Part shown: piece by piece, positions 52,275-61,393 of the stretch
How positions within the stretch are numbered: the first letter of the stretch is position 1
Layout of the letters: each line of letters starts with the position of its first letter
From: Thiocapsa rosea
Lineage (GTDB): Bacteria > Pseudomonadota > Gammaproteobacteria > Chromatiales > Chromatiaceae
Assembly (NCBI RefSeq): GCF_003634315.1
Contig: NZ_RBXL01000002.1
Coordinates: forward strand, 1-64,000
Reading direction: 5' to 3'
DNA length: 64,000 bases
Program-made: the position numbers and the translations under genes
The notes under the pieces: model-generated
What the model saw: the letters and a program-made list of their open reading frames with translations, nothing else
The model's database searches: none
Told to the model about the DNA's origin: nothing

Positions 52275-53368
52275 TGCTGACGCCGACCCACCTTGTCACC
52301 GCTCAGAGCGCCTATCTTGCGGTCTGCGCCGCATCCGGGAATCCTCCCGCAATCTCCGAGTCGCTTGTGGCACTCGCCGCAGCGATGCTCCCGGATCTCG
52401 ACTCGCGGCAGTCCTACATCGGGCGACTGGTCCCGCCGCTGTCCACCTGGGTCGGCACGCGTTTCGGCCATCGCACCCTGACCCACTCGCTGGCGGCGCA
52501 GGTCGTGGTCCTGACCATCGCTTGGTGGCTGATCCCGACCGGCTATTTCATCGCCTTGGCCGCAGGCTGGATCTCCCATTCGATCGCCGACATGATGACC
52601 CGCTCCGGCGTCTGTTGGTTCTGGCCGTCCCTTGCCCGCTGCGTCCTGCCCGGCAATCCCAGGTATCGAATGGAGGTGTTGGGACAAGGCGAGTTGTGGT
52701 TCCTGCTCGTCATGGTTGGGTTCGGTCTCGTGATGATGCCGCTGGCGCAGCGTGCCGAGGGAACCACCGGGCTGATCCGCTCGGCGATCGGCGACATCGG
52801 CAATGCGCGGAAGGACTTTGACGCGGACAAGGGAAGGTTGCGCTTTACCATCACCATCCGCGGTCGCGACAACATCTCCTATGCGGACATCTCGGGGACT
52901 TATCGGGTCATCGGTCCCTGGCGCGAGGACGGCTTCCTGATTGCCACACCGACCGGCCCTCGCTCGGCGTGCCGCGGCACCGCCTGCGACTGGTACGCCG
53001 ACCATGCGGACCTGACGCGTGCCGGACATCAGATCACCACCTCGTTCACGCTCAGTGCCGAGGTCGCGACCGGCGATGCTCTTCGGGCAGCGCTCGCCCC
53101 GCTCACAGCCGACGAGATCTACTTGATCGGGGACTTCATCGCGCCCGAGTCCAAGGCGGCCCTGCCGACTGTGCTGATCTCCGGTGACCAGGTCACGCTT
53201 TTCTATGCAACGCCGAAGATGTTGGATGCGTGGGACAAGCGCGCTCTTATCGCGGTCGAGCTGACGGTTCAGGCTCGTCATGCACCAGGGGTCGATCCGG
53301 GGCAACTCGGGCCAATCGGACCTGCTGCACCGACCATCGACCCACGCATCATGAGGTGGCTGGAATGA
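52274..53368 (+). CDS. YdjM-like membrane hydrolase with periplasmic domain
   Basis: 364 residues. Residues 1-165 form the LexA-regulated YdjM family (PF04307): 'MLTPTHLVTAQSAYL', 'MLPDLDSRQSYIG', 'FGHRTLTHSLAAQ', 'ISHSIADMMTRSGVCWFWP' carry conserved His/Asp. Several membrane helices. The remaining 190 residues form a soluble domain not usual for YdjM ('ISYADISGTYRVIGPWREDGF'). Metal-dependent hydrolase is the family guess. Shares its last bases with the thermonuclease start. Confidence 0.85.
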   Translation: MLTPTHLVTAQSAYLAVCAASGNPPAISESLVALAAAMLPDLDSRQSYIGRLVPPLSTWVGTRFGHRTLTHSLAAQVVVLTIAWWLIPTGYFIALAAGWISHSIADMMTRSGVCWFWPSLARCVLPGNPRYRMEVLGQGELWFLLVMVGFGLVMMPLAQRAEGTTGLIRSAIGDIGNARKDFDADKGRLRFTITIRGRDNISYADISGTYRVIGPWREDGFLIATPTGPRSACRGTACDWYADHADLTRAGHQITTSFTLSAEVATGDALRAALAPLTADEIYLIGDFIAPESKAALPTVLISGDQVTLFYATPKMLDAWDKRALIAVELTVQARHAPGVDPGQLGPIGPAAPTIDPRIMRWLE

Positions 53369-53910
53369 GCGGCTCCGGAATCCTGGACGTTGCCCACCAT
53401 CGGCTGACCCTGTTCTGGGCTCTGGCGCTGATTGGTCTGTTGGTACCCTGGGCGCTGACAGGTCTCGACATCGGCGACTGGTCGCTCCTCGACGCTAAGG
53501 GTCGTGCCTGCACCGTGGCATCCATCCATGACGGCGACACGCTCCGAGCCGTCTGTGACGGAGAGCGGCTTCAGGTGCGCCTCTACTGCATCGACGCCCC
53601 CGAGATGTCGCAGGCGCCATGGGGCCGCGAGAGCCGCGATTATCTGCGGCGCATGACCCCCGGCGAGGTCGCCATTCGGATCCACGACACCGACCGCTAC
53701 GGACGCAAGATCGGGGAGATCCTGACAGCGGACGGTGCGAGCCTGAATCTGGCGATGGTGTCGGCCGGTCAAGCGGCGGTTTACCCGCGCTATTGTCAGG
53801 ACCCGCGATTTTTTGCCGCCGAGCGGGCGGCACGGAGCGGTGGGCTCGGGATCTGGTCAAGCGCCGGTAACCATCAACGCCCCTGGGATCACCGACGCGG
53901 ATCCCGATGA
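53365..53910 (+). CDS. Membrane-anchored thermonuclease (SNase family)
   Basis: 181 residues from ATG 53365 (ATGA overlap). One N-terminal membrane helix (about 12-33) then an SNase domain: 'VASIHDGDTLRAVC', 'VRLYCIDAPEM', 'GRESRDYLRRM', 'DTDRYGRKIGEIL', 'LNLAMVSAGQAAVYPRYC'. Catalytic Arg, Asp and Glu positions are kept. Secreted or membrane-bound nuclease, frequent on conjugative elements. Last gene of the operon; its end is 26 bases before the palindrome array. Confidence 0.92.
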   Translation: MSGSGILDVAHHRLTLFWALALIGLLVPWALTGLDIGDWSLLDAKGRACTVASIHDGDTLRAVCDGERLQVRLYCIDAPEMSQAPWGRESRDYLRRMTPGEVAIRIHDTDRYGRKIGEILTADGASLNLAMVSAGQAAVYPRYCQDPRFFAAERAARSGGLGIWSSAGNHQRPWDHRRGSR

Positions 53911-53935
53911 GGGCAAGTAGGGCGACCATGAAGTG

Positions 53936-54301
53936 CTGTGGCAACTGCCACAGTTGACCGCTTTGGTTGGTCTTCGAGCGGCCTGAACGATGAACGAACG
54001 GCTCGATCAATGTCCGGAAGCGATGCGTGTCGGAGCTGTGGCAACTGCCACAATTGACCGTTTTAGTCGGTTGCCGGGTAGCCAGGACGATGGTCGATCG
54101 GCTCGACCGTTGGCCGGGAACGACCCGCTTCCTGAACGATGATCGACCGGGTTATCGATGTCCGGAAGGAACGCGGTTCGGGGCTGTGGCAACTGCCACA
54201 GTCGACTGTTTAAGTCGGCCATCGAGCGGCTTTAAGGCAGACGAACGCATCGGACGAGTGCCTGGTATCGACCCGGATCGGTGCTGTGGCAACTGCCACA
54301 G
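53936..54301. repeat. Array of four 18-bp palindromes, parS-like
   Basis: CTGTGGCA-AC-TGCCACAG at 53936, 54184 and 54284, and CTGTGGCAACTGCCACAA at 54036. Centre-to-centre distances are 100, 148 and 100 bases. The sequence between is a degenerate direct repeat (GACCG.TTT..GTCGG after each palindrome, then CGAACGGCTCGA-type words). It lies 233 bases beyond the parB stop. A centromere for ParB is the best guess; an iteron-type origin is the alternative. Confidence 0.7.
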
Positions 54302-54533
54302 TCGCCGAAAGAAGCGCCTCGAACGAAGCCTCGCTCGGGCCGAGCAAGGCGCGGATGCCGGGCATCCTGGCGCTGAAATGACACGATCTCTTGTGCGTGG
54401 GTATTGGACGGGTTTTTTCGCCGTCTTTTTTTTCGTCCCACACCCACCTGTCTCGGTCGGGGCACCCGGCATCGGCCGGGCAGGGTAGGGCGAGGATCCA
54501 CCGCCCCGGGCACGACTCACCGGAACCCGCCCC
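54302..54533. other. Intergenic between palindrome array and parB
   Basis: No gene supported. It contains two T runs (GGGTTTTTTCGCCGTC and CTTTTTTTTCG near 54,410-54,435), possibly transcription ends for the plus-strand operon. Confidence 0.4.
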
Positions 54534-55628
54534 CTACTCCTCGAAGTGGTCGTCGACCGCCTGTTGCAGCGCCGCGTAGAGTTCGTCCTTCGTCGCACCC
54601 GACGCCCTCGGGATCTCCAGCGTCATCCCCCGCATCGTGCGCTTGATCCGCATCGCCAACTTACCGGTTGCCTTGGCGCTGATCGTGGCCACGACCATGC
54701 CGCGCTTGGCTCTGCCGCTGTTGCGTTCCCTGGCCGCGTCCAGCAAGGCATTCAGTGTCTCAGCGCCCGTCATCGGCAGGTTGTGGCCATGTTCGGCCCG
54801 AGCCTTGGCGAGCGAGCGCGCAAAGGCCAGGATGCGCTTGGCCGCATCCCGTTGAGCCGGTTCTTCGCTCGAAAAGATCGGGCTGAGCTGCCGCCAGTGC
54901 GAGGTACGGATCTCCAAAATCGACGGATACGCCCGAACCAGCTCGTCCGGCATGTCACAAAGCGCAAGGAGCCGACTCAGGTTCGAGCGGTCGATCCGGA
55001 TCGCCTCCGCCATCCGCGAGATGTTCCCCTCGTAGAGGCTCTCCAGCGCCCACCGATACTCCCGTGCCCGCTCGTAATCCGAGATGTCGCGCTGGCCCCG
55101 ATTCTCCGCATCCGACAGCTCGAACGCCGCCGCGGTGTCCAGCTCGTCGCGAACCTGGATCAGCAGGAGGTAGGGCTCGCCTTCGCCATTCATCTCGCCG
55201 TGCATGCGAAGCCAGGAGACCGTCCAGTGGCGACGTGCCCCCGACAAGATCTCGAAGTCATGTTCCGCCCCTTCCGCTCCCATCCGCGCATCACCCTTGA
55301 GGCTGCGCACGATCGCCGGACGCTCCTGGCGCCCGAGCGTGCGGAAGCCTGCGATCAGATCCGCGCACCGTTCGGCGTTGAGCAGCTGGTAGTCACGGTT
55401 GTGGTGCTGCCACAGCCGACAACGCGCCGGATCGACCCAGTGCAAACGCTGGATCGTTGCCTTCTGAATCGCGGCATTCGGCTGGCCGGGTGCCCGTGGA
55501 TTCGTGATACCGGCGATGTTCGCCCCAAACGGCCCCGCACGTTCATCCCCGGCCGACCCCGAGCCGGCACCCTCGTGCCCCTGCTCGATCCGATCGGCAA
55601 TCCCCGAGAGCAGGCTGCGGTTCTTCAT
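54534..55628 (-). CDS. parB: ParB family partition protein
   Basis: 364 residues. The ParB/Srx fold (about 62-160) includes 'LIAGFRTLGRQERPAIVRSL' and 'EILSGARRHWTVSWLR' (the GxRR box region, G-A-R-R). A KorB-like HTH follows: 'SRMAEAIRIDRSNLSRLLALCDMPDELV'. The C-terminal part dimerises. ParB binds parS and clamps DNA, feeding ParA. It begins 13 bases after the parA stop. Confidence 0.92.
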   Translation of the reverse strand: MKNRSLLSGIADRIEQGHEGAGSGSAGDERAGPFGANIAGITNPRAPGQPNAAIQKATIQRLHWVDPARCRLWQHHNRDYQLLNAERCADLIAGFRTLGRQERPAIVRSLKGDARMGAEGAEHDFEILSGARRHWTVSWLRMHGEMNGEGEPYLLLIQVRDELDTAAAFELSDAENRGQRDISDYERAREYRWALESLYEGNISRMAEAIRIDRSNLSRLLALCDMPDELVRAYPSILEIRTSHWRQLSPIFSSEEPAQRDAAKRILAFARSLAKARAEHGHNLPMTGAETLNALLDAARERNSGRAKRGMVVATISAKATGKLAMRIKRTMRGMTLEIPRASGATKDELYAALQQAVDDHFEE

Positions 55629-55641
55629 GACGATACGCCCC

Positions 55642-56823
55642 CTACATGAGCCCCGCTTCGCGCAGGGCTTCGTGATGACTCGGCCACGTGCGCCGGACCA
55701 GGATTTCGAGCTCGCGGTTGAACCCGTCCAGATACGCGATGCAGCGTCGATGGACCTCGCGCGACGTCAAGGCGACGGGTTGCTCATAGACCGTCTCGAA
55801 TCTTGCCGATGCATTGTCGATCTCGGCGCTGTCCTTGATGGGCGACACCATCAGGTAGGAACCGAAGACCTTTCTCATCATTTCGGCGATCGCCGTCTGC
55901 GTAGACTTGCGCTCGTCCAACTTCGAGAGCGCAACACGCACGAAACGGTAGCTCGGGTCGACCCCATGCCTGCGCAGGGTCTCCAGCGTATCGATCACCA
56001 TGCTGAAGAAATGCGTGGTCGAGGCGAAATCGATGTTCGCTGGCGGCACCGGAATCACAAGCGCATTGGCCGCGACCAGCGCACTGATCGAGATCAGACC
56101 CAGCGCAGGCGGCGGATCCAGGATGATGATGTCGTAGCTGTCCGCAATCCCTTCGAGACCGGCACGCAAGGTCTCCAGCAGCTCGACATTGCCGGCCACC
56201 TGCGCCGCCAACTCGTACTCGGCGCTGTAGAAGTGCAGGGCACTGGGAATCAGATCGATCCCCGGCCAGTAGGTCTTGCGAATGGCGTACTGAAGGCTGT
56301 GCTGCTCGCCGAGCAGATAGGGGGCGATGGTCTCGTCATGCCCGATCTGCAGATCCGGATTGAAGCCGAACACCGTCGTGGTGCTCGCCTGGCTGTCCAG
56401 ATCGACGACCAGGACCCGATAGCCCTGAATCGCGAAGTATTGTGCCGAGTGACAGGCGAACGAGCTCTTGCCGACCCCGCCTTTGAAGTTGGAGAAGCTC
56501 AGGATCAGGGGCGGATCCTGTGGCGAGCGCCACGGACGGGTCCCGAAGAGGTCGCGCATCCGATTGACGGCATCCAGCGAGTAGCCGCTGCGCCGACCAT
56601 TCTCCAGGAGGCCGGGGGAGGGCAGCTTGCCTTCTTTCTCCGCCAGTCGGATCGACTGCTGGCTGCGCCCGACCAGCTCCGCCGCCTCCGAGATCGACCA
56701 CAGCTTGCGCAGTGTCTTCGTGCCCTCGGGAGCGAAGACATCCTCGCGCAACTTCTCGAGCACGTCCTCGGCGCGCTGGCGAAGGAATTTCAGCGGGTCC
56801 AAGCCTGTATCTTCCATTTCCAT
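55642..56823 (-). CDS. parA: ParA family partition ATPase, type Ia
   Basis: 393 residues. N-terminal HTH ('SISEAAELVGRSQQSIRLAE') as in P1 ParA/SopA, which also repress their own operon. The deviant Walker A 'NFKGGVGKSSFACHSAQYFA' starts at about 117, Walker A' 'VLVVDLDSQASTTTVFG', Walker B 'IIILDPPPALG'. It drives DNA segregation with ParB and parS. Confidence 0.95.
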   Translation of the reverse strand: MEMEDTGLDPLKFLRQRAEDVLEKLREDVFAPEGTKTLRKLWSISEAAELVGRSQQSIRLAEKEGKLPSPGLLENGRRSGYSLDAVNRMRDLFGTRPWRSPQDPPLILSFSNFKGGVGKSSFACHSAQYFAIQGYRVLVVDLDSQASTTTVFGFNPDLQIGHDETIAPYLLGEQHSLQYAIRKTYWPGIDLIPSALHFYSAEYELAAQVAGNVELLETLRAGLEGIADSYDIIILDPPPALGLISISALVAANALVIPVPPANIDFASTTHFFSMVIDTLETLRRHGVDPSYRFVRVALSKLDERKSTQTAIAEMMRKVFGSYLMVSPIKDSAEIDNASARFETVYEQPVALTSREVHRRCIAYLDGFNRELEILVRRTWPSHHEALREAGLM

Positions 56824-56848
56824 GATCGCTACCCGTTGGCCCTCGACA

Positions 56849-56912
56849 GTTATCGCTTTTCGAGAAGGATAGACGATAAAAGCGCTAATAGACAGAAAAT
56901 GAAACCGATAAC
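56849..56912. promoter_or_regulatory. parA operator region
   Basis: Arms GTTATCG (56849-56855) and CGATAAC (56906-56912) and an inner pair CGCTTTT (56854-56860) / AAAAGCG (56878-56884) lie directly before parA. This fits autoregulation by the HTH of type Ia ParA. Confidence 0.5.
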
Positions 56913-57081
56913 GTTAATCCATGCCCAGTGGCTCGGTTAGCGCAAATACACCGGTGTAGGAGGATAGGGTAGGGCAGCATCTCTGTTCGACGCCAGGATG
57001 CACGGGTGCCAAAATCACCCGGACGACGGGTTCGGCCGCAACGACCCTCGTCCACGCTCACACGAATCGGGAGACTCCTGG

Positions 57082-57390
57082 ATGCCCCCGCACGAGATCG
57101 GTTGGTTCGGCGCCGGCTATGCCGTGGCGAAGGGCGGTACTGCCCCCGACGACTACTATCCGCCGCTGAACGATATGGAAGCCCAGCGCGAATGGTTGGG
57201 CGGCTTCGGGGCAGGGTGGGTCGAGTGCACCGACGGCGATCTCGACGTCCTGCTCGCGACCTTGTTCGGCGACGGGAGCGCCGGCGAGAGCATCGACGAC
57301 GCCTTGGCGCGCACACTGGAGGGGAGGGCCGATCTGCTGCGGCAACTGCGAACGCATGGGGAGGGTAGGGCGCATCGTACACTGCATTGA
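57082..57390 (+). CDS. Unknown acidic 102-residue protein
   Basis: ATG 57082 with GGGAG 9 bases upstream. Begins 'MPPHEIGWFGAGYAVAKGG', with a second repeat-like 'LGGFGAGWVECTDGDLDVLLATLF' and a helix 'SIDDALARTLEGRADLLRQL'. No domain recognised. A deleted relative lies at about 22,872. Located between parA (divergent) and a convergent gene; plasmid-type hypothetical. Confidence 0.65.
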   Translation: MPPHEIGWFGAGYAVAKGGTAPDDYYPPLNDMEAQREWLGGFGAGWVECTDGDLDVLLATLFGDGSAGESIDDALARTLEGRADLLRQLRTHGEGRAHRTLH

Positions 57391-57519
57391 CGGTTATCCC
57401 CCGTTGCTGTGGATAACCCAGCTTGGAACATCCATTTCCTGCAGCAAACCTCTGCTAAATCAAACCGAGGCGTTAGATCGATCAAGTATTGACCACTTGT
57501 CGCGGCATCGGTCTTGCGG

Positions 57520-57843
57520 TCACGTCGTGACCGACTCCTGTCTGTCGATCTCCTCTTCCTGTTTCTCGATTTCCTCTTTCAACCGCGCCAACTGCGCACG
57601 CAGCTCGCGCATCTCGTAGTCTCCAACGTCGTTCTCCCTGCAATTCGGCGAGGGCAAATCGGCGACGAGCCTACTCAACACCTGAACGGCCTCGTAATGC
57701 CCGATACGATCCAGGATTTGCGCGGCGCCATTAAGCGTGCATTCCACTTCCTTTAGGTCTTTCCAGCCATAATAATAACCGCAGTCCAAGTGCTTGATTG
57801 TCTCGGCGGCGAGCCGACGCGCTTCCAATATGACGTCAATCAT
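57520..57843 (-). CDS. Unknown 107-residue protein with coiled-coil tail
   Basis: ATG 57843 with AGGAG 6 bases upstream. 'MIDVILEARRLAAETIKHLDCGYYYGWKDL' starts a helical protein; the last 35 residues ('LRAQLARLKEEIEKQEEEID') form a coiled coil. AT-rich spacer follows at 57,391-57,519 with no gene. Confidence 0.6.
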   Translation of the reverse strand: MIDVILEARRLAAETIKHLDCGYYYGWKDLKEVECTLNGAAQILDRIGHYEAVQVLSRLVADLPSPNCRENDVGDYEMRELRAQLARLKEEIEKQEEEIDRQESVTT

Positions 57844-58233
57844 CGAGTCTCCTACAATCGGTGTTGGTGGTGCGAGTGGATGACGGATCCTTATAGCCAG
57901 CGGCTGGATTCCCCGCAACCACGACGCCCGGCCGAATCAGGCGATCGTCCGGCCCATTTCGTATAACGCACTTTATGTCAAGTCGCCTGCTCAGGTATAT
58001 CAAGCTATTTGCTATGATCGGAGTTGACATAAACCGATGAACCAGAGACGACCGGCCGGGACACGCCATCGCGCCCGCATTCGCCCGGATGATGGTCGCA
58101 CCCTCCGGACCGCGTCCCGCGCCAACGACCCGAAATCGCCGTTTGTGGATTTGGCCGGGATGCGGTATGTGTGCGCGTCAGGCGGCAACCCGCCAAAAAG
58201 CCCAGCCGAATCACTTTCAGAGGAGAGCCGAGC

Positions 58234-59103
58234 ATGTCGAGACGAGGCCGTCACCGTCCGTCCATCGTCCCCTGGCACGAGTATCTCCGCCAAGTGTTCG
58301 ATCATGAGGGGTTCCCGACGTTTCCCGATCTGAATCTGCTCGCCGAAGGAGATTCCTGGTTCACCATCAGCGGCATACCATCCTATAACCTCCTCTTTGA
58401 GCTTCGTTTCCGCAAACAGACCAGAATCGTCAACTGCGGGTCGCCCGGCGACACCATCGTCAGCATGGCCAGCATCGCCCGAAGCCAACAGTTGCGCGAG
58501 GCATTATCGCCTGGGATCCAGCGCTGGGATGCCATCCTCCTGAGCGGCGGCGGCAACGACTTGATCAACGCGGCCGGCAAGATCGTCCTGCCGAAGAGCG
58601 ACCGACCGACCCATCCCGGCAACCCTGCCGACTACTGCGACGCTGCCGAGCTCGGCGCGCTCCTCGACGACGTCCAGGACGGGTATCGGCGCATCGCCGC
58701 AATGCGCGACGTCCCCGGAGGCCCGAGCCGCGGTGTGCCGATCCTCGCCCACACCTACGACTACGCCACGCCCCGAGACGCGCCGGCCATCTTCATCTTC
58801 GGGAGCCTCGGGCCCTGGCTTCATCGGGCATTCAACGATCGGGATATCCCCCCTGCGGACCGGGTCAAACTCGCCGACTACCTGACCGATCGCTTGGCCG
58901 AGAGAATTCTGGAGCTCACGGTCGGCTCGAAAAAGATCCCCGAGTTCCACGTGTTGGATACCCGGGGTACCTTGACCCCAGCCATGCTCGGCCACCGCGG
59001 AGACAGCCACGACTGGCAAAACGAGATCCATCCCAACGGCGGCGGCTACGAAAAGCTCGCCAAGCGCATCGAGCCGGTCCTCGAGGGGCTGCTGGGTCTC
59101 TGA
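58234..59103 (+). CDS. SGNH/GDSL-type hydrolase
   Basis: 289 residues from ATG 58234 with AGGAG upstream. The blocks are 'LLAEGDSWFTI' (Ser of G-D-S), 'NCGSPGDTIVSMA', 'LLSGGGNDLINAAG' (G-x-N-D) and 'DWQNEIHPNGGGYEKLA' (D-x-x-H, spaced as Asp and His). No signal peptide, so it may act in the cytosol. Substrate unknown; relatives cut esters of lipids or carbohydrates. Isolated; the 390 bases before it contain no gene. Confidence 0.85.
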   Translation: MSRRGRHRPSIVPWHEYLRQVFDHEGFPTFPDLNLLAEGDSWFTISGIPSYNLLFELRFRKQTRIVNCGSPGDTIVSMASIARSQQLREALSPGIQRWDAILLSGGGNDLINAAGKIVLPKSDRPTHPGNPADYCDAAELGALLDDVQDGYRRIAAMRDVPGGPSRGVPILAHTYDYATPRDAPAIFIFGSLGPWLHRAFNDRDIPPADRVKLADYLTDRLAERILELTVGSKKIPEFHVLDTRGTLTPAMLGHRGDSHDWQNEIHPNGGGYEKLAKRIEPVLEGLLGL

Positions 59104-59200
59104 CGGTATCGACGGCGGGCGTCGCGCCGTGTTTTGCTCCGGAGCCGACGGCTCCTGCGGCGCACGGCGACCGGGCGCCATCCCTCAGGAGGAACCCCCC

Positions 59201-59356
59201 ATGATGGTCTTACCCTTCGCACTGGTCACCCTGGCCCTCGGCGCACTCCTCATGCGGCGGCGCAGGATCGCCCTGACACTCTGGGGACTCGCCCTCCTGT
59301 CGCTGCTGTGGCTGTTCCATCTGCATGCCAGCGACCCGCTGGCGCTGAGCTTCTGA
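59201..59356 (+). CDS. DUF5993 small membrane protein
   Basis: 51 residues, two membrane helices ('MMVLPFALVTLALGALLM' and 'ALTLWGLALLSLLWLFHLHA') joined by an Arg-rich turn (R-R-R-R). AGGAGG lies upstream. It stands 13 bases before dsbB, the constant position of DUF5993 proteins, and probably works with DsbB. Confidence 0.85.
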   Translation: MMVLPFALVTLALGALLMRRRRIALTLWGLALLSLLWLFHLHASDPLALSF

Positions 59357-59369
59357 GGAGGCCGCCACC

Positions 59370-59915
59370 ATGACGTACAGGATCGCCCGCAGCCTCGACG
59401 CACTCGGCCTGATCGCCATCGGTCTCGTACTTGCCGTGGCGTTCTCCGACCAGCTGTTGAACCACGAGCTACCTTGTCCACTTTGCCTGCTGCAGCGCGT
59501 CGGCTTTGTCCTCGCCGGGTTCGGCTTGGCGATGAACCTCGTGTTCGGTCCCCGGCCCAGCCACTATGCCCTGACCATCCTAGGAGCCATGGCCGGCGGC
59601 GCGGTCGCGCTGCGCCAAATCCTGTTGCACATCGTGCCGGGTACCGGTGCCTTCGGCGAGCCCTTCCTGGGGCTCCACTTCTACACCTGGGCGGCGATCC
59701 TGTTCGCCCTGATCGTCATCGGCAGCGCCGTCCTGCTGCTGTTCGACGCCCGCCTCGAAGCATCCCCCGCGGAGCACGAACCCATCGGCACCCTGGCCCG
59801 AACCGCCCTCGTCCTGTTCACCCTGCTGGTCGTCGGCAATGCCCTCTCGACCTTCCTTGAGTGCGGCCTTGGCTTGTGCCCCGACAATCCGACCGGGTAC
59901 GAGATGCTTGAGTGA
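59370..59915 (+). CDS. DsbB-like disulfide bond formation protein
   Basis: 181 residues, four membrane helices. The first periplasmic loop has the redox pair 'CPLC' ('NHELPCPLCLLQRVGF'); the second has Cys in 'LECGLGLCPDNP' near the C-terminus. It passes electrons from DsbA-type oxidases to quinone. GAGGAGG ribosome site. Paired with DUF5993. Such plasmid-borne pairs often support transfer or secretion machinery. Confidence 0.9.
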   Translation: MTYRIARSLDALGLIAIGLVLAVAFSDQLLNHELPCPLCLLQRVGFVLAGFGLAMNLVFGPRPSHYALTILGAMAGGAVALRQILLHIVPGTGAFGEPFLGLHFYTWAAILFALIVIGSAVLLLFDARLEASPAEHEPIGTLARTALVLFTLLVVGNALSTFLECGLGLCPDNPTGYEMLE

Positions 59916-60027
59916 CCCATGGAACCGAACCACAAGCGAAACATGACCTTTGCTAGTTCAAGCCCCGACACCCTTACCGTGCCGATGGTGGTTTAGCACC
60001 GCAGATTCAGGGAAACGCATACCATCC

Positions 60028-60312
60028 ATGAACAAGATTCTCCTACGCATCCCAGAGGACGCCGAATGGCCGGTCATCGGACGAGATCCCGAGACCGGCT
60101 CCCTGATCCTGCGGCCCGGCTTCGTGACGGCAGCCGCAGAGGCATCCGGTTGCACCTTGTACGACGACGGCAGCAACCGACCTCTATTCACGACCGACAT
60201 GCTGGGCACCCTGCTCATTGAGTGGTATCGCGAACGTCTCAAGATAGGCGCTCCTGCCTGCCCGACCATGGAAGCGGTGATCCAGAATGCGCGGAAAGAG
60301 TCCATGCACTGA
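60028..60312 (+). CDS. Unknown 94-residue protein
   Basis: ATG 60028; no strong ribosome site. 'MNKILLRIPEDAEWPVIGRD' then 'PETGSLILRPGFVTAAAEAS', 'LFTTDMLGTLLIEWYRERLK'. Small alpha/beta protein with no family recognised. Follows the dsbB pair by 112 bases. Confidence 0.55.
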   Translation: MNKILLRIPEDAEWPVIGRDPETGSLILRPGFVTAAAEASGCTLYDDGSNRPLFTTDMLGTLLIEWYRERLKIGAPACPTMEAVIQNARKESMH

Positions 60313-60435
60313 TTGCCTGCTGTCCGCCCGACCGCGATCAAGTTCTCGCCGCCGAGCACCGCGACGCCTGCTCGACCCTCATCCCGATGCCACCCCCGCC
60401 CCGCACCTCCGCACGGCCCCCGCTGGGGGTGGATC

Positions 60436-60637
60436 GAGCGTGGCCAAGCGGCTCTTGGCAAACAACGCCAACAGCCGCTTGGCCACGACCGTAGGATTTA
60501 CATGCGGGAGGGCCCGCACCCCGGCCCTTCGGGGTCGCAAGCTCCATAAGGTGCGTCTGCCCCCGCCGGGTCGTGCCCGGCAAACAGCGCCGGTCACTCC
60601 TGTCCGGCGGGGGCAGCCGAGGCCGGGGATTTTGATG
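60436..60637. repeat. 202-bp exact repeat, copy 1
   Basis: Identical base for base, as far as I can align by eye, to 60888-61089. It opens with a 47-base hairpin (60440-60486: GTGGCCAAGCGGCT.TTGGC ... GCCAA.AGCCGCTTGGCCAC, one mismatch). Later CTGCCCCCGCCGG (60557-60569) pairs with CCGGCGGGGGCAG (60604-60616). No coding evidence. Confidence 0.9.
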
Positions 60638-60773
60638 CCGGTGTCCGAGACCTCGAAGCCAGCCCGACAAAGACTCACAAACGACGTGAGTCACTGTCGG
60701 GCAGCAGCCGTGGTCAGGTTGCGCGATGCCCCAAGAGCGGAACTGCTGCGCAGATCCGCAGGGAGCGTTTTCC

Positions 60774-61089
60774 CGATGCCACCCCGCCCTGCCCCTGCAC
60801 ACTCCGCCGCCCCTGGCAAACGACGCCAGCAGCGGCTCCGCGCTCCGGGACAGGGCTCCTCACTTCGACGAACCCTCGGCAGATGAAGAGCGTGGCCAAG
60901 CGGCTCTTGGCAAACAACGCCAACAGCCGCTTGGCCACGACCGTAGGATTTACATGCGGGAGGGCCCGCACCCCGGCCCTTCGGGGTCGCAAGCTCCATA
61001 AGGTGCGTCTGCCCCCGCCGGGTCGTGCCCGGCAAACAGCGCCGGTCACTCCTGTCCGGCGGGGGCAGCCGAGGCCGGGGATTTTGATG
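60774..61089. repeat. Longer repeat unit, copy 2
   Basis: The 202-bp segment (60888-61089) preceded by a 114-bp segment (GATGCCACCCCGCCCTGCCC...) that recurs at 63818-63930 before copy 3. Fuller unit of about 316 bp. Confidence 0.9.
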
Positions 61090-61212
61090 GCGGTGTGCGC
61101 AAGCACGGCAGAGATCCGCGAACCTCTCAGCCGCCTTGCCGCGCCTTGGGCGCTGTGTCGGTGGAGTCGGCTCATCCGCGCGCGATTCGCCGCCCTGACG
61201 GGCGTCTCGCCG

Positions 61213-61291
61213 GGCGCGCGCGGCGTCGGCGCGGCTGATAGCTCCGCGAATCGGGCGCCCGGCTCCGACGCCGGGGTAACGAGTTAGCACA
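61213..61291. repeat. Dispersed repeat related to 10088-10161
   Basis: Shares GCGCGCGGCGTCGG, a GCTCCG word and GGTAACGAGTT with the sequence just after the attC-like site at 10 kb, with several mismatches and small indels. Non-coding. Confidence 0.55.
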
Positions 61292-61393
61292 CCGCCGCGA
61301 AGACGGCTACGCCACTTCGCGGCGCATGCAGTCGCAGTGATGCGGACCATCGGAGCAGGGCCGCTCTGCTCGGGTCTCCAAAGTTTAGCGGGG

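Noticed and set aside
53936-54301. Palindrome array as CRISPR
   Set aside because: Repeats are 18 bp at uneven 100/148-base steps with related, not unique, sequence between them.
54546-55649. 367-residue plus-strand ORF opposite parB
   Set aside because: Antisense shadow of a complete ParB.
55504-56940. 478-residue plus-strand ORF opposite parA
   Set aside because: Antisense shadow of a complete ParA.
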